Shown piece by piece: positions 34,748-43,274 of a stretch of 64,000 nt of DNA (positions are counted from its first letter, which is position 1; each line of letters starts with the position of its first letter). The notes below the pieces were generated by a model. The model was not told where the DNA came from. It worked only from the letters and a program-made list of their open reading frames with translations, and ran no database searches. The position numbers and the translations under genes were made by a program. Source of the stretch: Kiloniella majae (GTDB lineage: Bacteria > Pseudomonadota > Alphaproteobacteria > Kiloniellales > Kiloniellaceae); contig NZ_MTSZ01000001.1 of assembly GCF_002118315.1 (NCBI RefSeq), positions 372,001 through 436,000 on the forward strand. The letters are read 5' to 3'.

Positions 34748-35744
34748 TCTCTTTCTTTCTCTCGACTGAGTTGATCACACCACAAAATGTCTCATAACCG
34801 ATATTGCGTCCGCAGATTACAACCGCAATCTTTTCCCCCGCGTAATCACGTCCGGTTTTAAGAGCAGCAGCAACGGCAACACCCGCGGCCCCTTCAATAA
34901 TAAAGCGTTCACTGGTCGCCACATCGCGCATGGCTTGCGCAATTTCTTCTTCGCTGACCAAGACATGACGATCAATAACTTGCTGACAGATCGGAAAGGT
35001 AACGGTGCCCTCTTCAACACCGCCTGCGGAACCGTCAGCCAGGGTGTCGGCCTCCCACGCGTCATAAATCTCGCCCTTTTCCAGACAATAGTGCATTGAT
35101 GCCGCGTTTTCGGCCCAACACCCGATGATATCAACATCAGGCAAACACGATTTGAGATAACTCCCCACACCCGAAATAAGCCCCCCGCCGCCAACACAAA
35201 TATAGACGGCAGCAAGGTCTGGGCATTGCATCGCAAGTTCCAAACCGATTGTTCCCTGTCCAGCGATGACATCCAGGTCTGCATAGGCAGAAACGTAGGT
35301 GATACCCTGTTCTGTTGCTGCCGTTCTTGCCGTACGTTCACTATCCACACAGGTGCCTTCGACCAAAACGGTTTTCGCCCCCATCCTGGTGATGTTCCCA
35401 TGCTTCAAAGGAGACACCGTATCCGGCAAATAGATCGTGGCTTCCACATCCCCGACGCTGGCAGCCTGAGCTGTCGCCATGCCATGGTTCCCGGTTGATG
35501 CCGTTGTTATTCCTTTTGTACGTTGCTCTTCGGACAAGGTCAGAACCTTGTTCATCGCCCCGCGCATTTTGAAGGACCCTGTACGTTGCAAATGCTCACC
35601 CTTAAGCAAAAAGGTCGCCCCCGTACGCTCACTAAAGGACGGCGCTTCGTCCAACGGCGTTTCACGCACACCGCCATCCACAGCCTTAATTCGCTGATTA
35701 GCCGCAACAATTTCCTCGACCAGATTGCGATCATTTATGATCAT
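34740..35744 (-). CDS. PLP-dependent threonine/serine-dehydratase-like enzyme (EutB-type)
   Basis: This 334-residue fold-type II PLP enzyme resembles EutB (hydroxyectoine) and BhcB (3-hydroxyaspartate dehydratase). The PLP lysine is in TGSFKMRGAMNKV; STGNHGMATAQAA and ICVGGGGLISG bind the cofactor phosphate. It probably dehydrates a 3-hydroxy amino acid to an enamine/imine, which the OCD-like reductase downstream could then reduce. Start ATG 35744 overlaps the regulator's stop by four bases (ATGA), which is why it is chosen over an upstream in-frame ATG at 35804. Confidence 0.85.
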   Translation of the reverse strand: MIINDRNLVEEIVAANQRIKAVDGGVRETPLDEAPSFSERTGATFLLKGEHLQRTGSFKMRGAMNKVLTLSEEQRTKGITTASTGNHGMATAQAASVGDVEATIYLPDTVSPLKHGNITRMGAKTVLVEGTCVDSERTARTAATEQGITYVSAYADLDVIAGQGTIGLELAMQCPDLAAVYICVGGGGLISGVGSYLKSCLPDVDIIGCWAENAASMHYCLEKGEIYDAWEADTLADGSAGGVEEGTVTFPICQQVIDRHVLVSEEEIAQAMRDVATSERFIIEGAAGVAVAAALKTGRDYAGEKIAVVICGRNIGYETFCGVINSVERKKENA

Positions 35745-36385
35745 GCCGATCCCCTTTGCTCTTTTAAATATTTGTATACGGTGGCGCGTCCAAGCCCCAA
35801 ACAACGAGCCACATAGTTGGCAGATCCTTGCCCCTGAAAAGCCCCTTTAGCTTCCAGAGCAATAACCAGATCATGCTTTTCACGTCGTCCGAGCGCTTGC
35901 AGGCTCAGTCTGTTTTCCAACAACCATTCCTGAATAAAAATGTTGATCCGCTCATGCCAGTCATCGCGAAAGATCTCCTCAATCTTGTCGCTTTGGTTCT
36001 CGCTGTTCTCTTCGGGCTCACATCCTTCTTCTGGCGCTCCCAGCATCATTCCCAGAACCTGATGCATCCGGTTCATGTCTGACATATCCAGATTTACACA
36101 GATCATAGCTTCTGCTTCACCACCACTATTCCGCATGACAATACTGATAGACTTGAGAACTTTACCGTCCCAATTCACCTTGCGATAAGGCCCAAGCACG
36201 CGATCACCCTCGGCAAACTCTACTTCGTCCATATGGGATGGTGATCCAATTTCACGATTGGAATAGTTATTCGCCAGATAAACAATCTCTTGCATTTTCA
36301 GATCGTGTATCACGACTTCGGCATGGGGATGCATTAATGCCGCAATCCCGTCTGCCATAGATTTGTAGTTCGTCAATTCTTCCAT
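35741..36385 (-). CDS. YheO/DauR-type PAS-HTH regulator
   Basis: This 214-residue regulator has an N-terminal YheO-like PAS domain (residues 1-110; MADGIAALMHPHAEVVIHDL) and a C-terminal helix-turn-helix (about 150-212; VARCLGLGRATVYKYLKEQ). This DauR type regulates D-amino-acid or related catabolic genes in other bacteria. It heads a four-gene operon. Its start is followed upstream by a TAGAC/GTCTA repeat, suggesting autoregulation. Confidence 0.85.
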   Translation of the reverse strand: MEELTNYKSMADGIAALMHPHAEVVIHDLKMQEIVYLANNYSNREIGSPSHMDEVEFAEGDRVLGPYRKVNWDGKVLKSISIVMRNSGGEAEAMICVNLDMSDMNRMHQVLGMMLGAPEEGCEPEENSENQSDKIEEIFRDDWHERINIFIQEWLLENRLSLQALGRREKHDLVIALEAKGAFQGQGSANYVARCLGLGRATVYKYLKEQRGSA

Positions 36386-36388
36386 AAC

Positions 36389-36424
36389 TAGACATATAGT
36401 CTATATTTGGAATATGAGTCTAGA
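36389..36424. promoter_or_regulatory. TAGAC/GTCTA repeats just upstream of the YheO-type gene
   Basis: TAGAC-N5-GTCTA (36389-36403) is a perfect inverted repeat starting four bases before the regulator's start, and GTCTAGA recurs at 36418-36424. It would overlap the 5' end of the message or the promoter, fitting autoregulation of the operon. Inferred only. Confidence 0.45.
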
Positions 36425-36627
36425 AATATTTTGCAACAGATATTCCATCAATATTTAAGGTCGAGAAAAGAAGAATTATTTGTCGCCTGATGTCTAAAAT
36501 TTTAAGTTGTTTATCTTATGAATAGAAAATATACTTATTCCTACATTGTTATGTGAAAGCCTCACAATAACAATCCGTCGGTTCAACCTTCGGCTTCATC
36601 ATTTCATTTTACCGCTAATCAGCCCGA

Positions 36628-37038
36628 TTGGTAGATAGCCACCGGGGATTAGCAGATGACCGCTGGGATTTTGACGTGCCGATTATAAATAATATCCACA
36701 CGAGTAATATCACTATCGGCGTAAATATTCGTTATGCGCGACTTTTAAAAAATCTGTCCAAGTCAGACCTTGCACATAAGGTCGGTGTTAAAGCGCATTA
36801 TATCCAACAATGTGAAGCCGGTGAAATCGAAATTCCCCCGCCCCTTTTACAAGATATCGCCAATGTCCTTGGTGTTACGATTTCTTCGTTTATCAATACA
36901 ACAAAACGCGCCCCCGCCAGCAAAGACAGCTATCTTTCAAAAGCGCTGAAAGCAGTTAACGAATTAGAAGATTCTATTGCGCAAAACCACGAATACAGAT
37001 TAGCCGAAACGGGCAACTCGAATATCAGAACAGACTAA
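36628..37038 (+). CDS. XRE-type helix-turn-helix protein
   Basis: This protein of up to 136 residues has a Cro/C1-type helix-turn-helix at about residues 32-85 (RYARLLKNLSKSDLAHKVGV, then the recognition helix near YIQQCEAGEIEIPPPLLQDI). A short alpha-helical tail follows. It probably represses a nearby gene. The start is uncertain: TTG 36628 gives 136 residues and GTG 36676 gives 120, with no good ribosome site at either. No partner is obvious. Confidence 0.72.
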   Translation: MVDSHRGLADDRWDFDVPIINNIHTSNITIGVNIRYARLLKNLSKSDLAHKVGVKAHYIQQCEAGEIEIPPPLLQDIANVLGVTISSFINTTKRAPASKDSYLSKALKAVNELEDSIAQNHEYRLAETGNSNIRTD

Positions 37039-37081
37039 TCCCATTTGAATTCTGATGAAAGGTCTTCAGCAGTAAGACAAG

Positions 37082-37783
37082 TTAGTCTGAAGCATTCTTT
37101 CCTAGTTGCTTAATAATTGCGCCGGTAAAGGTCGTAACACCTTCTTTCTTGGCAATTTTCTTGTGATGAGAAAACAGTGTATTCACAGAAATTCCCAACA
37201 TTTCAGCCATTGCTGCATTAGAGAGTTCAGGCTGATTAATCTGCAGTCTCAAAATTTTTTGCTGTATCGGTGAAAGCGTGATGTTTTCCCTGCTCAATTG
37301 CCGCAACAATGTATGACCCGAGCAAAGTTGACGATCCAGCTTATCAGCCGCCAAAGCCAAAATCCCGGAATGTTTTTGGTATAACTCTTCCACAGGACAA
37401 TCTGTTGTCAGAATTAAAGCTGATTTTAGATTGCTGCGCCCTGAAAAAACAACAACACCATCTTCCATCCCAAATAGTTTCCATAAATTATCCGCTACTT
37501 TAGCTTCTGCACTGCCAACAAGAATAGTACGCCGGGCCTCTGCAAAGGTATAACTACGATGCCACTGATGAATAGCACGTGCTACGGGACAAAAACGGTA
37601 TACTTGCGCTGCGTAATAGTGCTCCTGAAAACCTCTTGCCAGAAGACCTTCCCAGTTGTCCATTACATCCGGGTACCATCGCTGAAAGAACAAACCATTA
37701 AAACCCAGATTTAGAATCAGATCTCTGGTCTCTCCAGGCGTTTCCGCCTGGAGAATATCTTGCGCAAATTTTAACTCTTTCAC
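37082..37783 (-). CDS. LuxR-like regulator with autoinducer-binding-type domain
   Basis: This 233-residue protein looks like a LuxR-family regulator: an N-terminal domain similar by eye to the AHL-binding fold (residues 20-140; around YRFCPVARAIHQWHRSYTF) and a C-terminal helix-turn-helix (about 168-228; SNAAMAEMLGISVNTLFSHH). At the place where AHL receptors usually carry Asp-Pro, it has Cys65-Pro66, so a normal homoserine lactone may not be the ligand. Start is GTG 37783; AAGGA lies at the end of the GNAT gene, eight bases upstream, showing coupling. It may sense a product made by the GNAT. Confidence 0.72.
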   Translation of the reverse strand: MKELKFAQDILQAETPGETRDLILNLGFNGLFFQRWYPDVMDNWEGLLARGFQEHYYAAQVYRFCPVARAIHQWHRSYTFAEARRTILVGSAEAKVADNLWKLFGMEDGVVVFSGRSNLKSALILTTDCPVEELYQKHSGILALAADKLDRQLCSGHTLLRQLSRENITLSPIQQKILRLQINQPELSNAAMAEMLGISVNTLFSHHKKIAKKEGVTTFTGAIIKQLGKNASD

Positions 37784-37791
37784 ACTTATGT

Positions 37792-38346
37792 TTATCCTTG
37801 GGTCTGAGCAAAAACATCTGGAAAGGCGCGTACAGCCTGCCGCAATGAAACCTCCCCCCTCAATCTAGCCTTGTCTTTTGTTGTCTCCAACGACAATTTG
37901 ATCGGCACATATTCATGTCCGCGATAGTTAAGTGGCTTTTCCCCCGTAGGTCTAAAGCCATAAAGCTTCCAAAACCGCATCAACTTCGGATCTTCAACAA
38001 TACCAATCACAGTTTGCAGACCCATCATTTCTGTGTATCGCTTTGCATTTAAAAGCAAAGATCGGAAAATCCAAGGATTTTTCCCCCTAACCTCTTTCAA
38101 GACAGAGAGACGTTCCCAAATTGTCGTACCACCTTCATCCATAGAGATAATGCGAATTCTCATTGTACCACAAACAATCCCGTTCCATTGGGCAATTAAG
38201 TGGGCTGAACACAAATCATTTCCGTCAAACTGCTCCTCCTCTGGCTCTCCTCCCTCACCCATAAAAACTTGACGTCTTATGCCATAGGCAAGCTCTAGTT
38301 CATCCAGAGTTTTAACAATAGAAACATCAATAGCGGATTTAGTCAT
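37792..38346 (-). CDS. GNAT acyltransferase, LuxI-like in outline
   Basis: This 184-residue protein has the GNAT fold; the acyl-CoA or acyl-ACP site lies around FRSLLLNAKRYTEMMGLQTV, and RFWKLYGFRP is the usual C-terminal motif. The start resembles LuxI-type synthases: RRQVF (R24, R25), an acidic EEEQFDGND and CGTMRIR, then WERLSVL. It is not a standard AHL synthase. Directly downstream, with translational coupling, is a LuxR-like regulator. The pair may make and sense a signal; a plain acetyltransferase is the alternative. Confidence 0.75.
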   Translation of the reverse strand: MTKSAIDVSIVKTLDELELAYGIRRQVFMGEGGEPEEEQFDGNDLCSAHLIAQWNGIVCGTMRIRIISMDEGGTTIWERLSVLKEVRGKNPWIFRSLLLNAKRYTEMMGLQTVIGIVEDPKLMRFWKLYGFRPTGEKPLNYRGHEYVPIKLSLETTKDKARLRGEVSLRQAVRAFPDVFAQTQG

Positions 38347-38395
38347 TATCTTATCCTAACCTTTAAGTGAACAAACACTCGTTAGAATAAGGCGT

Positions 38396-38407
38396 GAAGT
38401 TAACTTC
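38396..38407. promoter_or_regulatory. Palindrome upstream of the GNAT-LuxR pair
   Basis: GAAGTTAACTTC is a perfect 12-bp palindrome about 50 bp upstream of the GNAT start, in promoter position. It could be the binding site of the LuxR-like protein or another regulator. Its length is shorter than typical lux boxes. Confidence 0.35.
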
Positions 38408-38544
38408 TTTAGTTATGGATAGTGGCTGAGATAAAAATATACGAAAATTTCATTTTTTACGCACATTATAAATCTGGGAAACTCCAATACGCTCTGTTTT
38501 TTTACTAAGGCAGTAAGCAAGATCTCAATAAAGGAGAGATCAGA

Positions 38545-39321
38545 ATGAACCGCTTTAGCTTTATATTACTTCTAAGTATCTTTTATTCATCAATGCATAC
38601 CACTGCATTCAGCAGGGATTTCGTCATCATGGCTAATCCCCAGGAACCATATAAGTTTCAAGAAAATGGGATTATCCAAGGGATCGATATCGAAATTGTC
38701 GATATTGTCATGAAGAAGCTGAATATTGCCTATGTCATAAAATTTATAAAATCTGATGCCCGCATTCAACAGGAAGCTCAAAAGGGTAGAGCTGACATGT
38801 TGCTTCTATTCTCGAAAAGAAAATCCAGAGAAGAGTATCTACTCTATCCAGAAGAATCCTATGTGAATATAACCTGGAACTTCTTCATTCGAGCCGAAGA
38901 CGAGAATAAGATTACCTTTGACACCTTCGATGATCTCAAGGGACTAACAATTGGCGCAACCAATGATATTTCCTACACCCCTGCTTTTTTTGATGCCAAT
39001 CTTAGACTTGAAATGGCGCCACGTAATGATTTGCAAATCGGTAAACTTTTAAAAAACCGGTTAGACGCCGTCCCGATGAATACAATCAGCACACTTTATG
39101 AAGAAAAGAAAAAAGGCAATCTTGAGAAAATTACCTTCTTACCCAAACCACTCAAATCAAAGCCTTATTACAACGTTTTTTCCAAAGCCTCTACCTATCC
39201 AAATATCAGAGAAATACATCGAAAATACAATCAGATCATTAAAGAGCTAAAGGCAGACGGTACAATTCAAAATATTTTTGAAAAATATCTCTCAAAACAG
39301 ATAAATATTCCTAACTCTTAG
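38545..39321 (+). CDS. Solitary periplasmic substrate-binding protein (HisJ/SBP_bac_3 type)
   Basis: This 258-residue protein has a signal peptide (about residues 1-23) and a type II binding fold (VIMANPQEPYKFQENGIIQGIDIEIVDI at the start of the mature part, in fragments). Ligand residues are not clear. It is orphan: no permease or ATPase is adjacent. AAAGGAGAG precedes the ATG. It faces the GNAT gene across the gap holding the 12-bp palindrome. Confidence 0.78.
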   Translation: MNRFSFILLLSIFYSSMHTTAFSRDFVIMANPQEPYKFQENGIIQGIDIEIVDIVMKKLNIAYVIKFIKSDARIQQEAQKGRADMLLLFSKRKSREEYLLYPEESYVNITWNFFIRAEDENKITFDTFDDLKGLTIGATNDISYTPAFFDANLRLEMAPRNDLQIGKLLKNRLDAVPMNTISTLYEEKKKGNLEKITFLPKPLKSKPYYNVFSKASTYPNIREIHRKYNQIIKELKADGTIQNIFEKYLSKQINIPNS

Positions 39322-39413
39322 GCTATTTCACTCAATCCTCTGAAATAAAATCGCAACAAGCTTCAAACGCAAGCTTTCAAACATGGAATAAATCTCGAAT
39401 ACACGGTTAGAAC

Positions 39414-39767
39414 TTACTTATCTGACCAGATCGCGAGTTCATTGCCATTCGGGTCCTCAAAATGAAACCGCTTCCCCCCGGGAAATTCATATATATCCTG
39501 CTTAATAACACCGCCTGCCTCTTTAACTTTGGCAAGAATTTTCCCGAGATCATTACTATACAAAACAACCAACACCCCCGGATCAGCAACTGGCCGCTTG
39601 CTTTCTCCGTTAAAACCACCTTCAACACCTGCACCAGAAAAGCTGATATAATCCGGGCCCCAGTCCTGAAACACCCACCCAAAACAAGTTTCATAAAAGG
39701 CTTTTGTCGCGGATACATCACGCAAAGGAAACTCAATATAATTAATATGATTGTTAGTATTACTCAT
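39414..39767 (-). CDS. VOC (glyoxalase-like) family protein
   Basis: This 117-residue protein has the VOC fold: YIEFPLRDVSATKAFYETCFG (split in function at the first strand), and FEDPNGNELAIW with Glu at the end of the second module. Such proteins bind metals and small hydrophobic compounds. The start ATG 39767 is used; the codon before it is only TTG. It diverges from a LysR gene, a common pairing for VOC genes, and may be regulated by it. Confidence 0.83.
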   Translation of the reverse strand: MSNTNNHINYIEFPLRDVSATKAFYETCFGWVFQDWGPDYISFSGAGVEGGFNGESKRPVADPGVLVVLYSNDLGKILAKVKEAGGVIKQDIYEFPGGKRFHFEDPNGNELAIWSDK

Positions 39768-39886
39768 CAAAACATAATCTCCATGACCGGATTAATTCGT
39801 TTAATCTTCAGCCGCTATTATCAAGCTTTTCATTTTGGGATAAAGGAATATTATTAAAACAATTATCCCATATATGGAACACCTTC

Positions 39887-40795
39887 ATGCACTACAATGC
39901 CATGGCGATTTTCGTTTACATCGTTCAAACCAAGAGCTTTACCAAAGCAGCCAAAGAGTTATCCCTTCCCCTTTCCACACTAAGTCGAAAAATTACAGAA
40001 CTTGAAAAATCTCTTGAAACTAAACTACTTACTCGTACAACGCGTTCAGTTGAACTAACGGATATCGGCAAAATTTATTATCAACATTGCCAAGAAGGCT
40101 TGGCATCATTCAATTTTGCAAACCAAACGCTGCGCCAATACAGATCAACGGAACAGGGGCAACTTCATATATCTGTTCCACCCAACCTCGCAGAACCATT
40201 GTTTCTGCCAATCGTAAAAACATTTCAAAGTCGATACAAACAAGCGAAGGTAAATGTCTCTATTTCGGAAAGGCTATTAAACTTCGATGACGATAATCTT
40301 GATATATCTTTTCGGGTTGCACCACCTGAAAACCACAACCATGTCGTCGTTTCCCTGCTAAAATACCGTCATATCCTGATCGGGGCACCAAGTTATCTCG
40401 CCATTAAATCCCCCATAAAGAAACCAAGTGATCTAAAAAAGCATTCGCTCATAGGATTTGGGTTTCATAATAAACCAGAGCTTATCTGGCGATTTCAAAA
40501 CGGCAAAAAAAATTATGAACACTCATTCTCGCCCAATCTTTCTATAAATGACTATATGAGTGTCCTCGAAGCAGCAAAACTTGGGATGGGTATTGCAGAA
40601 GCTCCCTCAATCTTGTGTACCGAGAAAATTGACGCCGGAGATATTGTTAAACTGTTGCCCTCATGGCATTTTCCGGAAATAACCCTTTTTGCAGTGCATC
40701 AGGGGTCTCAAAGACTTTCTCGCCTCGCAAGGCTATTCCTAGATTTATGTAAAGATCAGTTTCAGATCAAAAGATATGAACTCACCAATCGTTAG
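39887..40795 (+). CDS. LysR family transcriptional regulator
   Basis: This 302-residue LysR protein has a helix-turn-helix at residues 1-60 (SFTKAAKELSLPLSTLSRKI) and a CrgA/AaeR-type ligand domain (about 90-295) with GQLHISVPPNLAEPLFLPIV. It probably regulates the divergent VOC gene at 39414. A weak stem (AAAGCT ... AGCTTT) follows the stop and could be a terminator. Confidence 0.9.
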   Translation: MHYNAMAIFVYIVQTKSFTKAAKELSLPLSTLSRKITELEKSLETKLLTRTTRSVELTDIGKIYYQHCQEGLASFNFANQTLRQYRSTEQGQLHISVPPNLAEPLFLPIVKTFQSRYKQAKVNVSISERLLNFDDDNLDISFRVAPPENHNHVVVSLLKYRHILIGAPSYLAIKSPIKKPSDLKKHSLIGFGFHNKPELIWRFQNGKKNYEHSFSPNLSINDYMSVLEAAKLGMGIAEAPSILCTEKIDAGDIVKLLPSWHFPEITLFAVHQGSQRLSRLARLFLDLCKDQFQIKRYELTNR

Positions 40796-41084
40796 ATGTT
40801 TAGTATCTGAACCTGTTTAAAGAAAGCTGCGCGACAGTATATCAAGCTTTTTCAGTTTATTTTCAACTTAGTTCCCACGCAAATCCACAATGGCTACGTA
40901 TCGTGTCAAGCACGCCCCATACCCTAAATATAGCCCCATTAAAGCCATTGATATACAACCACTATTACACTTATGTGAAATTCTTCTTCTCAAAAGAAGT
41001 ATTTTCAGGTTATAGTGTATGGAAAGTTGTTGACGTGAGTGCGTTACCTGAGTGTTTAGCGAAACCACTAGGGGGAGACGACAA

Positions 41085-41321
41085 GATGACTGATCGTATC
41101 AGGCATAATAGCCGCAAAGATCAGAACACCATCTCCACAAGCCTCAGCCCATTCTGGCTTCGCTTTTGTTTCCCCGCTTTTCAAATTTTTTCTTTAGTTT
41201 CATCCTTTTCACTTCTTCCCAATTGCAAAAAAACTAACCGTTTTTTGCAAGGTTTTCGAGACAGAACTCTTGAGATCAATGCTCTAAATTTATTTTTACA
41301 GAATAAAACCTCCCTACCCTG
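41085..41321 (+). CDS. Possible small ORF (78 codons) ahead of a strong terminator
   Basis: ATG 41085 follows a strong ribosome site (GGGGGAGA, 41071-41078) and opens a 78-codon frame with a hydrophobic central stretch (FWLRFCFPAFQIFSLVSSFSL in part) and a positively charged end. It has no recognisable domain. It may be a real small membrane protein, or the frame may be incidental to an RNA, since a perfect hairpin lies within it. Confidence 0.3.
41223..41250. repeat. Perfect hairpin in the gene-poor region
   Basis: TTGCAAAAAA (41223-41232) and TTTTTTGCAA (41241-41250) pair over 10 bp with an 8-base loop. Its A/T-rich arms could form a structured element of a small RNA or, read on the minus strand, a terminator. 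Confidence 0.6.
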
Positions 41322-41352
41322 AGCAAGTATAGTTTGTGTCAACTTGCTAACT

Positions 41353-41384
41353 TCCCCGGTCTCCCTTGGCCGGGGATTTTTTTT
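41353..41384 (+). terminator. Strong Rho-independent terminator
   Basis: TCCCCGG / CCGGGGA pair over 7 bp with a 10-base loop, followed directly by a run of eight T. It ends a rightward transcript in a region without a recognised gene, so something upstream is transcribed. Confidence 0.9.
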
Positions 41385-41482
41385 CAAACACCATCCCCAT
41401 ACTACCTTCAAAAACTATTGTTCTCACTCAACAAATTAGTACTATCTTCGCATAATAAATTTATCCTCCAAAGGCAGAAATC

Positions 41483-42061
41483 ATGGCTGATATCGCACTT
41501 GAGTGTTCTTGCGGCAAAGTAAAGGGAGTGGCGAGGAACATATCGCCAACAACGGGGCGACGCGTCATCTGTTATTGCGGAGATTGCCAGAATTTCGCAA
41601 AAAAAATTGGCCGTGCTGATGATGTTCTCAATACTCATGGCGGAACCGATATTTTTCAGATCACACCGTCTCAAGTTGAAATTACGCAGGGGCAAGATCA
41701 ACTTCGCTATTTAAAGTTATCAGAAAAAGGTATCTATCGCTGGTACACTAACTGTTGTCAGACACCTGCCGGAAATATGGTAGGCCCCAAACTTCCCTTT
41801 ATCGGTATCGTTCACAACTTTATGGCTTGTGGAGATGACTGCGAAAAAGTTCTGGGGCCAGTACGCTATTCAGTTATGGAACAAGGCGCAATAAAACCTC
41901 AGGACACAACAAAATCAATGCCCTCGGCTGAAAAATCTGCTGGGAAATTTCCAATAGGTTTGATGATTAAAATTTTTGCGCGACTATTTATTGATAAGAT
42001 CCAGGGTAAAAACAGGCCAAATGCCTTTTTCAAATCTGATGGAACACCTGTTTCAGAATAA
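41483..42061 (+). CDS. DUF6151 family protein (GFA-like zinc protein)
   Basis: This 192-residue protein has zinc-binding Cys clusters reminiscent of the GFA (glutathione-dependent formaldehyde-activating) fold: CSCG (about residues 9-12), CYCGDC (about 31-36) and NCCQTP (about 91-96). The layout and the following NMVGPKLPFIGIVHNF match DUF6151. The enzymatic role is unknown. AAAGG precedes the ATG. Confidence 0.8.
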   Translation: MADIALECSCGKVKGVARNISPTTGRRVICYCGDCQNFAKKIGRADDVLNTHGGTDIFQITPSQVEITQGQDQLRYLKLSEKGIYRWYTNCCQTPAGNMVGPKLPFIGIVHNFMACGDDCEKVLGPVRYSVMEQGAIKPQDTTKSMPSAEKSAGKFPIGLMIKIFARLFIDKIQGKNRPNAFFKSDGTPVSE

Positions 42062-42553
42062 TGTCCCGCGAACGTTGTTTCGTTTAACAGTGATCAAATA
42101 ACAAAGAAAATAGCAAAGATCGTCAGCACTAATATTGCTGAACCGAATATAATTGGGTGACCAGTTTTTTCTTATGGCCTGACTTATTTTCTTTTCTGAC
42201 GCAGTTTATGATTTTGGCCCAGCTTGTTATTTTGGCCGTGCGCTTTAACAGGAATAACGCAAGGCACCTCAGCTTTTGAGCCACCAAACGTTTGGTTCAA
42301 ATTCATCAAAAAAGAAATCAGCGGTTTTAAAAATACCATTGTGGTCTTCCTTATTATTTTGCCAATTCTTGGTCTAATCTTCGAACTTCGAATATCAAAG
42401 TCACAATCCTATTAGACCACGTAATTTTGCGAGCAAATCACCAAGGAGCACACCCTCATCTAGAGATCTCAGTTTTTCAGAAACATTTTAAAATAGCCTT
42501 AACAAGCCAGCAAATAAATCACCCTTAACATTCGGAACGGATCTATAGTCAAA
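42062..42553. other. 492-bp region without a supported gene
   Basis: A small frame (42224-42415, TTG start) with one hydrophobic segment (TIVVFLIILPILGLIF) is present but has no ribosome site and no recognisable match. It may be a small membrane peptide or a gene remnant. Nothing else is seen; the DUF1499 gene's 3' end lies to the right. Confidence 0.4.
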
Positions 42554-43057
42554 TCAACCAGACATCTGAGTAAGCCAATTTGTGATCCGCTGCTCATTTA
42601 CCCCAAAATCACTTTTCCCATAGTGGGAACGACTATAGATCGCCAAGGTCGAGGTTGTTGAGCCAAGCGGGATAAAACGGATCGTAATGCTATCGGGATA
42701 ACGTATCCACTCTGTTCGTTGAATAAAATCATATTGTTGCTTTTGCTCATCTGCGGCCCCCTCTTCTATCCGGGGCTGTTTCTTGATAAATGTCAGCCAC
42801 TCTGCCTTTAGCTCATCCACAGATAAATTGTAAACCGGGCTTTCCCGGTGGGCAGATGCCTGACAGAAACTTTTAGGGCAAACCAGAAATTGATTTAGGG
42901 TTGATGGCAGTGTCAATGTACTGAAATTAATTTTCTTTTCTTCGATCGGACCAAAAACAAGCTCCAAACCCCGGTCTCGCCCAATAAAAATCAACCCCAC
43001 CAATATGAAAATGATGATACCGACCAATAGTCCCATAAAAACTTTCAGAAACATCAT
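42554..43057 (-). CDS. DUF1499 family membrane-anchored protein
   Basis: This 167-residue protein has one N-terminal membrane segment (about residues 8-26) and an exported domain of the DUF1499 family. Its end (YSRSHYGKSDFGVNEQRITNWL) is the family's strongest signature. GGAAG precedes the ATG. Function unknown; it stands alone on the minus strand. Confidence 0.87.
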   Translation of the reverse strand: MMFLKVFMGLLVGIIIFILVGLIFIGRDRGLELVFGPIEEKKINFSTLTLPSTLNQFLVCPKSFCQASAHRESPVYNLSVDELKAEWLTFIKKQPRIEEGAADEQKQQYDFIQRTEWIRYPDSITIRFIPLGSTTSTLAIYSRSHYGKSDFGVNEQRITNWLTQMSG

Positions 43058-43274
43058 TACTGTCTTCCTTATACTGGCTCGTTTTCATCTGTACTGGTCT
43101 ATATTGCTCTGATCTATATTGCCTGTGGGATCACACTTTTAAATAGGCGGCTAAGGCGGCTTTAAACAAGAATTGAGTTCTCTTTAACACTTTATAGCTA
43201 TGCTATTGATTGAAAAGTGAAGGTAATAAGTAAAAACATAATAATTCAAACTGGATAGCGAGGAAAGCAAACAG

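Larger units (their letters stand above)
40796..41482. other. 687-bp gene-poor region with strong terminator
   Basis: Between the LysR gene and the DUF6151 gene no recognised protein is encoded. A possible 78-codon ORF begins at 41085 after GGGGGAGA, and a perfect hairpin occurs at 41223-41250, followed by a strong terminator at 41353-41384. The combination suggests a short transcript, small protein or small RNA. Confidence 0.6.

Noticed and set aside
39407-39736. Minus-strand frame over the VOC gene
   Set aside because: The overlapping frame at 39414-39767 has a full VOC fold and explains the region.
40903-41084. In-frame upstream extension of the small ORF at 41085
   Set aside because: The extension lacks a ribosome site and covers the probable promoter of the transcript; only the part from 41085 is kept as a possible gene.
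43094-43123. TCTATATTGC-like short direct repeats upstream of the DUF1499 gene
   Set aside because: Two short imperfect copies are expected by chance in AT-rich DNA.
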